Assembly: GCA_965223835.1 (NCBI GenBank)
Contig: CBDCXQ010000001.1
Coordinates: forward strand, 5,518,001 to 5,582,000
Length of the DNA: 64,000 bases
From: CAVYXZ01 sp965223835
Lineage (GTDB): Bacteria; Chloroflexota; Anaerolineae; Aggregatilineales; Phototrophicaceae
Direction: 5' to 3'
The position numbers and the translations under genes were made by a program. Of this stretch, positions 8,591-16,589 are shown piece after piece (the stretch's first letter is position 1; each line of letters begins with the position of its first letter). The notes under the pieces were generated by a model, which saw nothing but the letters and a program-made list of their open reading frames with translations, had not been told where the DNA came from and made no database searches.

Positions 8591-9730
8591 TTAACGCCGG
8601 GTCGCATGAGCGTAAATGAAATAGTTTGGCGTCGTCAGGGCTTCACCAGTAAAGCCGTGCGTCGCGAGGTGTGCCTGCAATTCATCAGGTGAGTAGAATA
8701 TCTTATAAATCTCGAATTCACGCCCATCATTCAATTTGCGTACATGACGCGGATTATCGAGTTCATAGGCAACATGATCTTGCGCCGTTGATGATGCTGT
8801 CCGCTGCGAGTCGACGATAAACAGGTGGCCGCCGGGCCGCGTCGCCCGCGCTACTTTTGCCAGAAATCCATCCAGTTGATCGGCAGGCACATGTGACAGC
8901 CAGAAACTGAAAAACACCAGGTCATATTGGTATTCCGGTTCCCATTGAAACAGATCTGCTTGAATATAGGTGATGTTGTCAGCATCGAGTTTCTGCCGAT
9001 TAATGGCAATGACTTCGGGTGCAGCATCAATCGCCGTGACATGCTGCCCGATTTTGAGCAATTGCTCGGTCCAGATACCGGTACCACAGGCCAGTTCAAG
9101 GATTGTGTTAACTGGACTAAGGGTTGTCAACCGCTGCATGATGGCTTGCGCTTCATCAAACCATTGCTGATTCAGCACGTCGCCGTGATCGTAGCGTCCT
9201 TTGCGATAGAACCATTCATCATATTCCCCGGCTCGTGCCCGATAATAATCAATCTGGTCCTGTAAAGTGCGATCCATTGCAGGTGGCTCCTTGCGCAGAT
9301 GTTCTGCATAATCCCCAAAACCTAATCGCTGCCAGAAATAGCGAGCCGCCGGGTTAGTTGCCAACACATCCAGCACGACAGGAGCTGCTGGTGGGAACAC
9401 GTCGGCCTGAAGTTTGGCAAAGGCCGCTGTGCCAATGCCCTGCCCGCGAAATACCGCGCGGACAAAATAGTGCCGCAAATAGACTTCAGTCTGCTGGGGA
9501 TGATATTCATCCGGGCGGATTTGATACAGCGCATAGCCCACGACGACCTGCCCGGTCAAAATGAGCATGGCCTGCCAGTCACCTTGCAACCAACGGTACA
9601 TACGGTCTGACAGTTCCACTATTGACAGCGGATTACGGCTGCCTTCATCGTGAATCAGTTCGCGATTCATGGCAGCTAACAGGTCACAATCTACCAAAGT
9701 AGCCGGGCGTAACACCACCTCCAGCGTCAT
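8591..9730 (-). CDS. GNAT acetyltransferase fused to class I SAM methyltransferase
   Basis: The 379-residue product has two domains. Residues 1 to about 147 are a GNAT N-acetyltransferase with the acetyl-CoA loop VFRGQGIGTAAF and a C-terminal YFWQRLGFGDY. Residues from about 152 form a Rossmann methyltransferase: motif I is ELACGTGIWTEQL, then TAIDAAPE (motif II acid) and DLVFFSFWLSHVP, with a post-motif III segment RPGGHLFIVDS. One reading frame with no stop or second start spans both, so the fusion appears real. The ATG overlaps the stop of the upstream VOC gene by 4 bases. It is the last member of the coupled run that descends from 11.2 kb. Substrate unknown; such fusions suggest two modifications of one small molecule or antibiotic (inference). 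Confidence 0.9.
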   Translation of the reverse strand: MTLEVVLRPATLVDCDLLAAMNRELIHDEGSRNPLSIVELSDRMYRWLQGDWQAMLILTGQVVVGYALYQIRPDEYHPQQTEVYLRHYFVRAVFRGQGIGTAAFAKLQADVFPPAAPVVLDVLATNPAARYFWQRLGFGDYAEHLRKEPPAMDRTLQDQIDYYRARAGEYDEWFYRKGRYDHGDVLNQQWFDEAQAIMQRLTTLSPVNTILELACGTGIWTEQLLKIGQHVTAIDAAPEVIAINRQKLDADNITYIQADLFQWEPEYQYDLVFFSFWLSHVPADQLDGFLAKVARATRPGGHLFIVDSQRTASSTAQDHVAYELDNPRHVRKLNDGREFEIYKIFYSPDELQAHLATHGFTGEALTTPNYFIYAHATRR

Positions 9731-10092
9731 ATTGCTTGTATCAACTCAATCCGATTACCAAACGGATCCCGGAACTCAAAACGATCATAGCCGGGAATGG
9801 GCACGGACTCGCTGATCGCGATGGCCTGCGCGGTGAGTTGCTGACGCCAATCGTCGAGATTCGTCACAGTATAGGCGATGTGCGCTTTGGTGCGCTGGCG
9901 ATCAACCCCTGCTTCTGTTCCCACATGCACCGCGCGATCTCCCACCTGTAACCAGAAACCACCCCGCCCATGGAGTGCTTCTGGCTTGGGAATCTCAGGC
10001 AGCTTCAAAAGGTCGCAATAAAATGAGCGACCTGCGGCTTCTGCGCCAACTGGAATCGTAATCTGCACATGATGAATGCCAGTGATGGTCAT
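9727..10092 (-). CDS. VOC-fold (glyoxalase/bleomycin-resistance type) protein
   Basis: This 121-residue single-module vicinal-oxygen-chelate protein starts MTITGIHHVQITIPVG, with metal-ligand candidate His near the start and Glu in the C-terminal FRDPFGNRIELIQ signature. A further His is in the central KAHIAYTVTN strand. The fold usually dimerises to bind a divalent metal and a small substrate; the substrate cannot be read here. Its ATG is one base after the stop of the DUF4013 gene, and its stop overlaps the GNAT-methyltransferase start, so the three are probably translated together. An acyl- or small-molecule-modifying cluster is possible. Confidence 0.88.
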   Translation of the reverse strand: MTITGIHHVQITIPVGAEAAGRSFYCDLLKLPEIPKPEALHGRGGFWLQVGDRAVHVGTEAGVDRQRTKAHIAYTVTNLDDWRQQLTAQAIAISESVPIPGYDRFEFRDPFGNRIELIQAI

Positions 10093-10093
10093 G

Positions 10094-10792
10094 TTAGGCC
10101 CGTTTGGGTTTGTTTTTAGGCTTCTGGCTCAGCACCTGAGCAAACTGCCCTAATAAATGTGCCTGCACCGGTAGCGATAAAGCCGGAGCCGCTATCCAGC
10201 CCACACATGGGATCAGGGCAATAAACCCAATCACAATGCCGCCAAAGATCGAAAAGATGACCCACTGCCCCGTGTCACTCAAATGCCGTTGCAGCGTGGC
10301 GAACAATCGACTGGTCTGGAAAAAGACATTGATCTGCCCGGTTTCGGCGTACCGCACCACGCCGATTGCCAGCAGCGGCCAGATAATGAGGTTGTAGGCC
10401 AGGATGACGATGCTTAAGCAACACATCACCGCTAAAAATGCACCATCCGCCGTTGTCGGACTGCCGACTTCTTCGGCCAGGCCAAAGGACGGGGCCAGCA
10501 AGGCGAACCCGCACGCCAGCGCCAAATTGCCCAGGTTGTAGACAAAGGTGGCGATCAACACATTTGCGCCATCACCAATGATAGCGCCCAGGTTATCCCA
10601 GCGCGGTAGGGGATTTTCGACGCCCTGGCGCATGTTCTTAATGAGCAAGACGGTATAACCAGCCAGCGCCGCATAGCCCAGCAGCCCAATAACCGGAATC
10701 GCCCCGACAAATGACCACACCAGCACCATGACCAGCTTGCCGACCCATTCGTCATCATCAAAGATATAGGTGAAAGCGCGGGAAATATCCAC
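10094..10792 (-). CDS. DUF4013 multi-pass membrane protein
   Basis: This 232-residue integral membrane protein has the DUF4013 look: an N-terminal cytoplasmic MDISRAFTYIFDDDEWVGK followed by a Pro-Gly-rich helix (VGAIPVIGLLGYAALAGY), the LPRWDN motif near residue 60, and further helices at about 75-100, 115-145 and 180-215. It ends with a basic tail (KPKNKPKRA). DUF4013 proteins are common in Chloroflexota and archaea and have no known reaction. It sits between two VOC genes, 15 bases after one and 1 base before the other, in a tight operon. Confidence 0.87.
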   Translation of the reverse strand: MDISRAFTYIFDDDEWVGKLVMVLVWSFVGAIPVIGLLGYAALAGYTVLLIKNMRQGVENPLPRWDNLGAIIGDGANVLIATFVYNLGNLALACGFALLAPSFGLAEEVGSPTTADGAFLAVMCCLSIVILAYNLIIWPLLAIGVVRYAETGQINVFFQTSRLFATLQRHLSDTGQWVIFSIFGGIVIGFIALIPCVGWIAAPALSLPVQAHLLGQFAQVLSQKPKNKPKRA

Positions 10793-10807
10793 TGTTTTGC
10801 TCCGGGA

Positions 10808-11233
10808 CTATTCGTTGACCTGAAAGAATTCGACGGATTCGCCGTTGGGTCCCAAACAGAAACTGATCGTGACCTGCAAGGTGCCCAGGTCCAGATCTTT
10901 AGGTTCCATGGTGATTTCATATCCGGCCTGCCGGACATGCTCGGTGATCGCGCGGGTGTCGGTGGTTGTCAGCGCAAAGTGGAAAACCGGGTCGTTGGGG
11001 GCCGGGCTGCCGGGTGCGGCGGTGTCGGCTTTAGGCTGGAATAACTCCATAAAGCTACCATCCCCCATATCCAATAACCAGACTTTACGTTCTGGCGATC
11101 CGAATTCATGGGCTACGACCATCCCCAATGTATCCCGATAAAAGCGCAGCGATGCTTCCCAATCGCGGGTCTGGACAGCGATATGATGCATACCGCCGCC
11201 TGGAATGATCTGATTTGAAGTTCCTACTGGCAT
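10808..11233 (-). CDS. VOC-fold (glyoxalase-like) protein
   Basis: The 141-residue protein is a single VOC module: GGMHHIAVQTRDWEASLRFY at the N-terminus gives the first metal-ligand His, FHFALTTTD a second, and the terminal LGPNGESVEFFQ the Glu ligand. These residues suit a glyoxalase I or methylmalonyl-CoA epimerase-like metalloenzyme, but the substrate is not evident. It is distinct in sequence from the VOC gene at 9727-10092, so the pair is not a recent duplication. It precedes the DUF4013 gene by 15 bases and follows the thioredoxin-like gene by about 60 bases. Confidence 0.88.
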   Translation of the reverse strand: MPVGTSNQIIPGGGMHHIAVQTRDWEASLRFYRDTLGMVVAHEFGSPERKVWLLDMGDGSFMELFQPKADTAAPGSPAPNDPVFHFALTTTDTRAITEHVRQAGYEITMEPKDLDLGTLQVTISFCLGPNGESVEFFQVNE

Positions 11234-11295
11234 GGTGCCCCCACTATCTATATACCTGCTCTGTTAAATCCCTACGATTTATAGCACAGAATCCA

Positions 11296-11871
11296 TTAAC
11301 TGGCATATTCAGCCGCGTACAGTTGTAGATCGGATAGCGTAATTTCGCCGATATGTACTGCCTGCACGATGCCGGCAGCATCAATGATAAATGTTGTGGG
11401 GAAAAAGTTGGCATTGTATGTATCGCTCACATTGAAATCGGTATCGAGGAGTATAGTCACGTCACGGGCACCCACTTCCGTCAAAAACGGATTGATCTTT
11501 TGTGGATGCTCACCAACATTCACGGCCAGAATCACACCAGTCGGATCAGCCTGAGTCACATAATCTTGAAAAGCGGGGAACTCGCGGCGACAGGGTTCGC
11601 ACCACGTTGCCCAAAAATTAATGAACACCACCTGACCCCGCAGGCTGGAGAGGCGGACGGTACGGTCTGTGTTTAGTTCCAACAATTCAAAATTGGGTGC
11701 GGACGAAGTTGTCAAACGATGTGGAGGCGTCGGTATAAACGTGGGTGGGTAGACGGTTGACCGATTAGTATTGGTCAGAGTCAGGGTAAGCAATGCCGCC
11801 AACACGCTGAGTATAGGCAACATAATAATAAGCGCCCATAATATTTTACGTTGTCTGAATTTGTCCCACAT
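11296..11871 (-). CDS. Membrane-anchored TlpA/ResA-like thioredoxin
   Basis: The protein has an N-terminal membrane anchor (ILWALIIMLPILSVLAALL), a Thr/Pro-rich spacer and a thioredoxin-fold domain facing outside. The catalytic motif is WATWCEPCRREFP, with the CxxC cysteines four residues apart, and the fold continues to a cis-Pro region at FFPTTFIIDAAG. Proteins of this type reduce disulfides of c-type cytochrome apoproteins or other exported proteins. The reading frame opens 45 bases earlier but would overlap the GNAT gene; the ATG at 11871 lies 4 bases past that gene's stop and gives a 191-residue protein beginning MWDKFRQRK. Likely cotranscribed with the GNAT gene. Confidence 0.88.
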   Translation of the reverse strand: MWDKFRQRKILWALIIMLPILSVLAALLTLTLTNTNRSTVYPPTFIPTPPHRLTTSSAPNFELLELNTDRTVRLSSLRGQVVFINFWATWCEPCRREFPAFQDYVTQADPTGVILAVNVGEHPQKINPFLTEVGARDVTILLDTDFNVSDTYNANFFPTTFIIDAAGIVQAVHIGEITLSDLQLYAAEYAS

Positions 11872-11875
11872 GAAA

Positions 11876-12559
11876 TCACTTGTCCAATAGCAACGTCCAC
11901 CACTGAAAATTCTCAACTGGCTGATAATTCAGCCGTTGCGCCGCTATCAATAATGTGTTCGCCTCTCGTGGAATCAACACCCCAACCAGATCAACACCCC
12001 GTCGACTACGTTCGACCTGAGCCGCAGCCAGTTGGGTCGCCGTCAAATCACCTTCCAGCCAGAAACCCCGATAATTCAGGGTGTTCACCGGAATCAGATA
12101 GGGGATTTCTGTGGTTAAAGTCGTTGGAATTTCAGCGGAGACCAGTAGCCGATAAACCGGGTCAGAGATACAATAATTGTTGCGACGGAAAGCCCCTTGA
12201 CTGGCGCCATTCTCCACCCGGATCAACGCCCGGGCAAGCGTAGCCCCAGCGGCTCGACCAGCTTGCGTTGACGCCGCAATCAACTGTTGGCCGATTTTTT
12301 GACCTCGATAAGTGGGATCAACGGCCAGCAGATCGACTTCCCAACGCAACGCACCATTGATAGATTTAGTCACAAAACCATCTACGAAACCCACCAGCTG
12401 ATGGTCAGTCGTGCGTGCAATCAGAGTCACATGATCGGGTGCGGCCAGAACAGCGCTAACCCGGTCAGGATTAGATGCTTCAGCAGGCCACACTTGCGCT
12501 TTCAAGTCCGCAATTGCGGCACAATCAGCAGATGTCGCCACTGTTACGTCAATTGGCAT
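11876..12559 (-). CDS. GNAT-family N-acetyltransferase
   Basis: The 227-residue protein has a GNAT domain in its first half: MPIDVTVATSADCAAIADL as strand 1, VDLLAVDPTYRGQKIGQQLI as the acetyl-CoA binding loop (motif A). The second half (from about residue 125) is less conserved and holds LIPVNTLNYRGFWLEGDL, possibly a substrate-recognition extension. The substrate is unknown. It is the first gene of the minus-strand run and diverges from the glycosyltransferase operon across a 130-base gap that should carry both promoters. The ATG follows an AAGGGGC stretch. Confidence 0.85.
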   Translation of the reverse strand: MPIDVTVATSADCAAIADLKAQVWPAEASNPDRVSAVLAAPDHVTLIARTTDHQLVGFVDGFVTKSINGALRWEVDLLAVDPTYRGQKIGQQLIAASTQAGRAAGATLARALIRVENGASQGAFRRNNYCISDPVYRLLVSAEIPTTLTTEIPYLIPVNTLNYRGFWLEGDLTATQLAAAQVERSRRGVDLVGVLIPREANTLLIAAQRLNYQPVENFQWWTLLLDK

Positions 12560-12689
12560 GAAAGCCCCTTATTAAGTGCATCAATCGCAAGGCAACATTT
12601 AGCCAATAGCAAGGAAAACGACCTAGCATGAGCGCAAACAGAAACTTTCCTGCAAACAGGATTATTTTACACGATTCAAAAGGTCACGC

Positions 12690-13598
12690 ATGACACAACC
12701 CACCGTCAGCATTATCGTCCTCAATTATAACAATTGCGACGATACACTCGCGTGTTTGCGCTCACTCGAACACTTAACTTACCTCTATACGGAAGTCATT
12801 GTTGTCGACAACGGCTCAACCGATGGTACGGTAGCCGCCGTGCGTGAGCATTTCCCGAACGTCACTCTGATGCCCACCGGGGCCAACCTCGGTTTTACGG
12901 GCGGCAACAACGTCGCCATTGAGTATGCCCTGGATAAAGGTTCCGATTATATCATGCTGCTCAACAATGATACGATTGTTGCGCCGGACATGCTCGACAT
13001 GTTACTGCACGCGCTGGATGAAGATCCCGCGCTGGGCGTTGTGGGGCCGCTGATCTATTACTATGACCAGCCGGAAGTCGTCTGGTCGGCAGGTGGCAGC
13101 ATCGACTGGCAACGCGGCGTGACCCATATGACGGGTATTGGCGAAGAAGATAAAGGGCAGTTTGGTCAGACGTTACGCTACGTCGATTTTGTGACCGGGT
13201 GTGCGCTGCTGGCCCGCCGGGCTGTCTGGGAGCAAGTGGGGCTGCTGGACGATAATTTCTTTATGTACTATGAAGAGACGGAATGGTGCGTCCGGGCCAA
13301 ACGTGCCGGGTTCAAAATCGCCCAGGTCCCCACCGCAATGATGTGGCACAAAATCTCGGTTGAAGCCCGTGCTTCATCTCCCCATACATTTTATTACATG
13401 ACGCGCAATCGTTTGCTCTTTCTGGGCCGCACCCAGGCCGGGTTGCGCACGTGGCTCTATACGTTGAGTGAGTATGCTCGTACATTTATTAGTTGGACCG
13501 TGCGCCCCAAGTGGCGTGATCGACGACATTTGCGGTCTATCATGTGGCGCGCGATCAAAGATTACTCGTTCGGCAATTTAGGTCCGATGCAGGTGTAA
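12690..13598 (+). CDS. Family 2 glycosyltransferase (rhamnosyltransferase-like)
   Basis: This 302-residue GT-A enzyme begins TVSIIVLNYNN and carries VVDNGSTDGT (nucleotide-sugar binding), the DXD-like NNDT near residue 91, and the acceptor-site acidic motif MYYEETEWCVRAK. The sequence resembles inverting rhamnosyl- and galactofuranosyl-type transferases acting on cell-surface glycans at the cytoplasmic face. A C-terminal segment with aromatic and basic residues may contact the membrane. The ribosome site AAAGG sits 6 bases before the ATG. First gene of a three-gene operon with a GT4 enzyme and a polytopic membrane protein, which suggests assembly of a surface polysaccharide or glycolipid. Confidence 0.92.
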   Translation: MTQPTVSIIVLNYNNCDDTLACLRSLEHLTYLYTEVIVVDNGSTDGTVAAVREHFPNVTLMPTGANLGFTGGNNVAIEYALDKGSDYIMLLNNDTIVAPDMLDMLLHALDEDPALGVVGPLIYYYDQPEVVWSAGGSIDWQRGVTHMTGIGEEDKGQFGQTLRYVDFVTGCALLARRAVWEQVGLLDDNFFMYYEETEWCVRAKRAGFKIAQVPTAMMWHKISVEARASSPHTFYYMTRNRLLFLGRTQAGLRTWLYTLSEYARTFISWTVRPKWRDRRHLRSIMWRAIKDYSFGNLGPMQV

Positions 13599-13607
13599 AT
13601 AACATCA

Positions 13608-14819
13608 TTGATGCACATACTCTTCCTTTCCTGGTGGTGGCCCTATCCAGCGGATAACGGGTCCAAAATTCGTATCTATAACCTGCTGCGCCAATTGGCG
13701 CGCACCTATACGGTAACGTTGCTGGCTTTTGTCTCGCCCGGCGAGGCAACCACAGAACAAATCGCCCATCTCCTGACGTTTTGTGACCGGGTTGAAATTG
13801 TTAACAAGCCGGAACATAACGGCAGCGCGATGCGGTCTACTATAGGTTATTTATCACGCTATCCCCGCCATTTGCAGGATGTGTATAGCCCGCATATGGC
13901 CCGCCTGGTTGCGCAGTATAGCCAGCAGGCTGATGTCATCGTTGGCTCACAAATGGAAACCTTGCGCTATTTTGATCTGGTGCCCAGTTTGCCCGCGATT
14001 CTGGAGGAATTCGAAATCACCATCTATCAGAACCGTGTCGAGACAGCGACCAGCCAGCGGACGCGGTGGCGTGCCCAGCTTACCCTGACCAAACTGGAAC
14101 ATGTGATCGAACGGATTCAAAAGCGGGGTGTGGCGGTGACGGTCGTTTCGGAACCCGAAAAGACCTACTTGCAGCGCCTGCATGTCAAAGCTGCGCGGGT
14201 GGATTTGATTCCCAACGGGGTTGACACGGAAACGTTGCGGCCCGACCCGGCACAAACGCTACAACCCAATTCATTGATCTACGCTGGATCCGTTACCTAT
14301 CAGCCCAATCACGATGCAATGCAGTATTTTGTCCACGATATTCTGCCGCTGATTCGCGATCAACACCCGGCCGTTTGCCTGAACGTTACCGGCACGACCG
14401 GCGACGTGGATGTCAGTGATCTGGCGGCGGAACCCAATGTCCATTTTACGGGTTATTTGCCCGCCGTCATGCCTGCCATTCAATCCAGCTGGGTTAGCAT
14501 CGTTCCTCTGCGTTTGGGCGGTGGCACCCGCTTGAAAATCCTGGAATCGATGGCCCTGGGTACGCCAGTAATTTCGACGCGCAAAGGTGCTGAAGGCCTC
14601 AACGTGACGGACGGTGAAAATATTCTGATCGCCGATAGCCCGGAAGCATTCGCCGGGGCGGTGAATTTCCTCCTCAGTGACCCCGATGCCCGCACTCGAC
14701 TGGCTATTGCTGGCCGCCAACTGGTCCAGGAACAGTACGACTGGGCGATTATTGGTCACCAATTGACGCAATTCATTGAAGCAACGATTCACAATAAGAA
14801 GGTGAAGTTTCATGGTTAG
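13608..14819 (+). CDS. Family 4 (GT-B) glycosyltransferase
   Basis: The 403-residue protein has a two-domain GT-B layout. The N-terminal half begins with LFLSWWWPYPADNGSKIR, a Gly-rich acceptor-side loop; the C-terminal half has VDLIPNGVD, then NSLIYAGSV and the donor-binding E-x7-E-like stretch LKILESMALGTPVIS with KGAEGL. Family members transfer a sugar with retention of configuration from a nucleotide donor in the cytoplasm. The stop overlaps the next gene's start by 8 bases, and the gene begins 9 bases after the GT2 gene. A 70-codon antisense frame at its start is a shadow. Confidence 0.92.
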   Translation: MMHILFLSWWWPYPADNGSKIRIYNLLRQLARTYTVTLLAFVSPGEATTEQIAHLLTFCDRVEIVNKPEHNGSAMRSTIGYLSRYPRHLQDVYSPHMARLVAQYSQQADVIVGSQMETLRYFDLVPSLPAILEEFEITIYQNRVETATSQRTRWRAQLTLTKLEHVIERIQKRGVAVTVVSEPEKTYLQRLHVKAARVDLIPNGVDTETLRPDPAQTLQPNSLIYAGSVTYQPNHDAMQYFVHDILPLIRDQHPAVCLNVTGTTGDVDVSDLAAEPNVHFTGYLPAVMPAIQSSWVSIVPLRLGGGTRLKILESMALGTPVISTRKGAEGLNVTDGENILIADSPEAFAGAVNFLLSDPDARTRLAIAGRQLVQEQYDWAIIGHQLTQFIEATIHNKKVKFHG

Positions 14820-16509
14820 TCAAGCGCAATCAGCAGTGGGTATGGCCGCGCCCGCCGCCAAGCAAACCCAGACCGGCCTGTTTACCTGGCGTGAGTGGTT
14901 ATATGTCAGTGCGTTCATCCTGACAATTCTCGTCCTCACCGCGCTGCCCTATGTGTTCGCCTATGGCAGCGCCCCGGCAGATCAGCAGTTCATGGGCGTG
15001 ATGGTCAATATTCCCGATCATTTCCAATATTTCTCGTGGATGCGCGAGTCACAATCGGGCTTGCTGGTTTCCAATCAACTGACACCAGAACCGAGCGCAC
15101 CACTGCTGTTTAACTTCCTGTGGTGGACGCTGGGCCAGGCCGAAACCCTCACGGGCATCAATTATGCCGGGCTTTACCAGATCACGCGCTGGCTCGCCGG
15201 GGCTTTCGTCATGGCGGCGACCTATTTCTTCTGCGGCATCGTCTTTCAGAATCGCGCCAAACGCTGGCTGGCCTTCATCATCGGCACGGTGGGCGGCGGC
15301 ATGGGCTACATCTGGGTCGCGGAAAAATACATCACCGGCAATGACATCCCGCTGGATAAAAGTTTCACGCTGTTCACCTCCGAGCCGAACACCTTCTTTA
15401 ACGTGCTGGCGTTCCCCCATTTTTCGATTGCGGCGGGCTTGATCGCTATCATCTTCGGGCTGGTGTTGCTGGGTCAAAAATCACAGAATTTTCGGTATGC
15501 CTGGGCAGCCGCAGCCGTGAGCCTGCTGCTGAGCGTGCAGCACGCTTATGACATGTTCATCATCTACCCGGTCATCGGCCTGTTCGCGCTGTTCGTGTGG
15601 GCGCGTGACCGCAAATTTCCGATGTATCTGTTCAAGCTGGGTGTGGTGGTCGTGCTGGTATCCATGTGGCCGGCGCTGCAAGCCTTCATCATCACGACTG
15701 CCGATGATGTCTGGAAGGGCGTCCTGGCCCAGTTTGACAACGCTGGTGCATTCACCCCGGCTCCCTACTTCTTGCCAATTTTGATGGGCATCCCCTGGCT
15801 ATTGGCGATCTGGGCGCTGGATATTCGCACGCCCTTGAAGGACCGGGATGATACGCATTTGTTTGTCGTCGCGTGGTTTCTGTCGCATTTCGTGCTGATC
15901 TATCTGCCGATGAACTTTCAGATTCATCTGCTCAGTGGCTGGCAGGTCGTGATCGGGGTGCTGGCCGCAATTGGCCTGTACACACGAGTCTTGCCGCTGC
16001 TGCAACGCATCTTCAAGAACATGTCCCGGCAACGACTGGTACAGGTCGGTTCCGCATTATTGATTCTGGCGGTGATTCCGGTGAATCTGTATCTGGTCGC
16101 GTGGCGTTTCATCGACCTGAACCGGGCCGAAGCACCATACTATATGCCGGTGAACACCATCGCCGCTTACGATTATCTGGAAACACAGGTAACGAGCGAC
16201 GACGTGGTGCTGTCCAGCCTGACCGTCGGGCAGTTTGTACCCGCCCTGACCGGCAGCCGCGCCTTTTTGGCGCACTGGGCGCAGACACTCGATTTCTACG
16301 GCAAGACCGACCTGGTGAACACCTTCTTCAACGCCAATACCGCCGACGCTGAGCGCGAATCGATTTTACGTGATTTCGGTGTCGATTACGTGATCTACTC
16401 GCCGGCGGAAGCGGCCCTGGGTACATTCGACCCGGCAGATGCTGCCTATCTCGAAGCAGTGTTCCGCGAGGGTGATACGACGGTCTATGCGGTTGCGCTG
16501 GCGAACTGA
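14812..16509 (+). CDS. Polytopic membrane protein, GT-C glycosyltransferase-like
   Basis: The 565-residue protein has about 11 predicted membrane helices, from SAFILTILVLTALPYVFAY near residue 30 to ALLILAVIPVNLYLVAW near 425. A first outer loop holds an acidic-aromatic stretch (NIPDHFQYFSWMRES), where GT-C enzymes keep catalytic residues. The soluble C-terminal domain has SSLTVGQFVPALTGSRAFLAHWAQT and an ending with DFGVDYVIYSP; this arrangement resembles lipid-sugar-dependent mannosyltransferases of the PMT/ArnT class. I infer transfer of a polyprenyl-linked sugar outside the membrane. It overlaps the GT4 gene by 8 bases and closes the operon. Confidence 0.82.
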   Translation: MVSQAQSAVGMAAPAAKQTQTGLFTWREWLYVSAFILTILVLTALPYVFAYGSAPADQQFMGVMVNIPDHFQYFSWMRESQSGLLVSNQLTPEPSAPLLFNFLWWTLGQAETLTGINYAGLYQITRWLAGAFVMAATYFFCGIVFQNRAKRWLAFIIGTVGGGMGYIWVAEKYITGNDIPLDKSFTLFTSEPNTFFNVLAFPHFSIAAGLIAIIFGLVLLGQKSQNFRYAWAAAAVSLLLSVQHAYDMFIIYPVIGLFALFVWARDRKFPMYLFKLGVVVVLVSMWPALQAFIITTADDVWKGVLAQFDNAGAFTPAPYFLPILMGIPWLLAIWALDIRTPLKDRDDTHLFVVAWFLSHFVLIYLPMNFQIHLLSGWQVVIGVLAAIGLYTRVLPLLQRIFKNMSRQRLVQVGSALLILAVIPVNLYLVAWRFIDLNRAEAPYYMPVNTIAAYDYLETQVTSDDVVLSSLTVGQFVPALTGSRAFLAHWAQTLDFYGKTDLVNTFFNANTADAERESILRDFGVDYVIYSPAEAALGTFDPADAAYLEAVFREGDTTVYAVALAN

Positions 16510-16558
16510 GGCAAGTTTCACAGGCTAACAGGCCGCTGTAGCGTTCTTCTTGTGGTTT

Positions 16559-16582
16559 GCCGGATGCCTTCCAGCGTCCGGC
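16559..16582. terminator. Possible hairpin between convergent genes
   Basis: GCCGGATGC and GCGTCCGGC pair over 9 bases with one G-T wobble around a 6-base loop, between the convergent stops of the glycosyltransferase operon and the DUF4062 gene. No long T tract follows on either strand, so it is a weak terminator candidate. Confidence 0.35.
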
Positions 16583-16589
16583 ACCTGGG

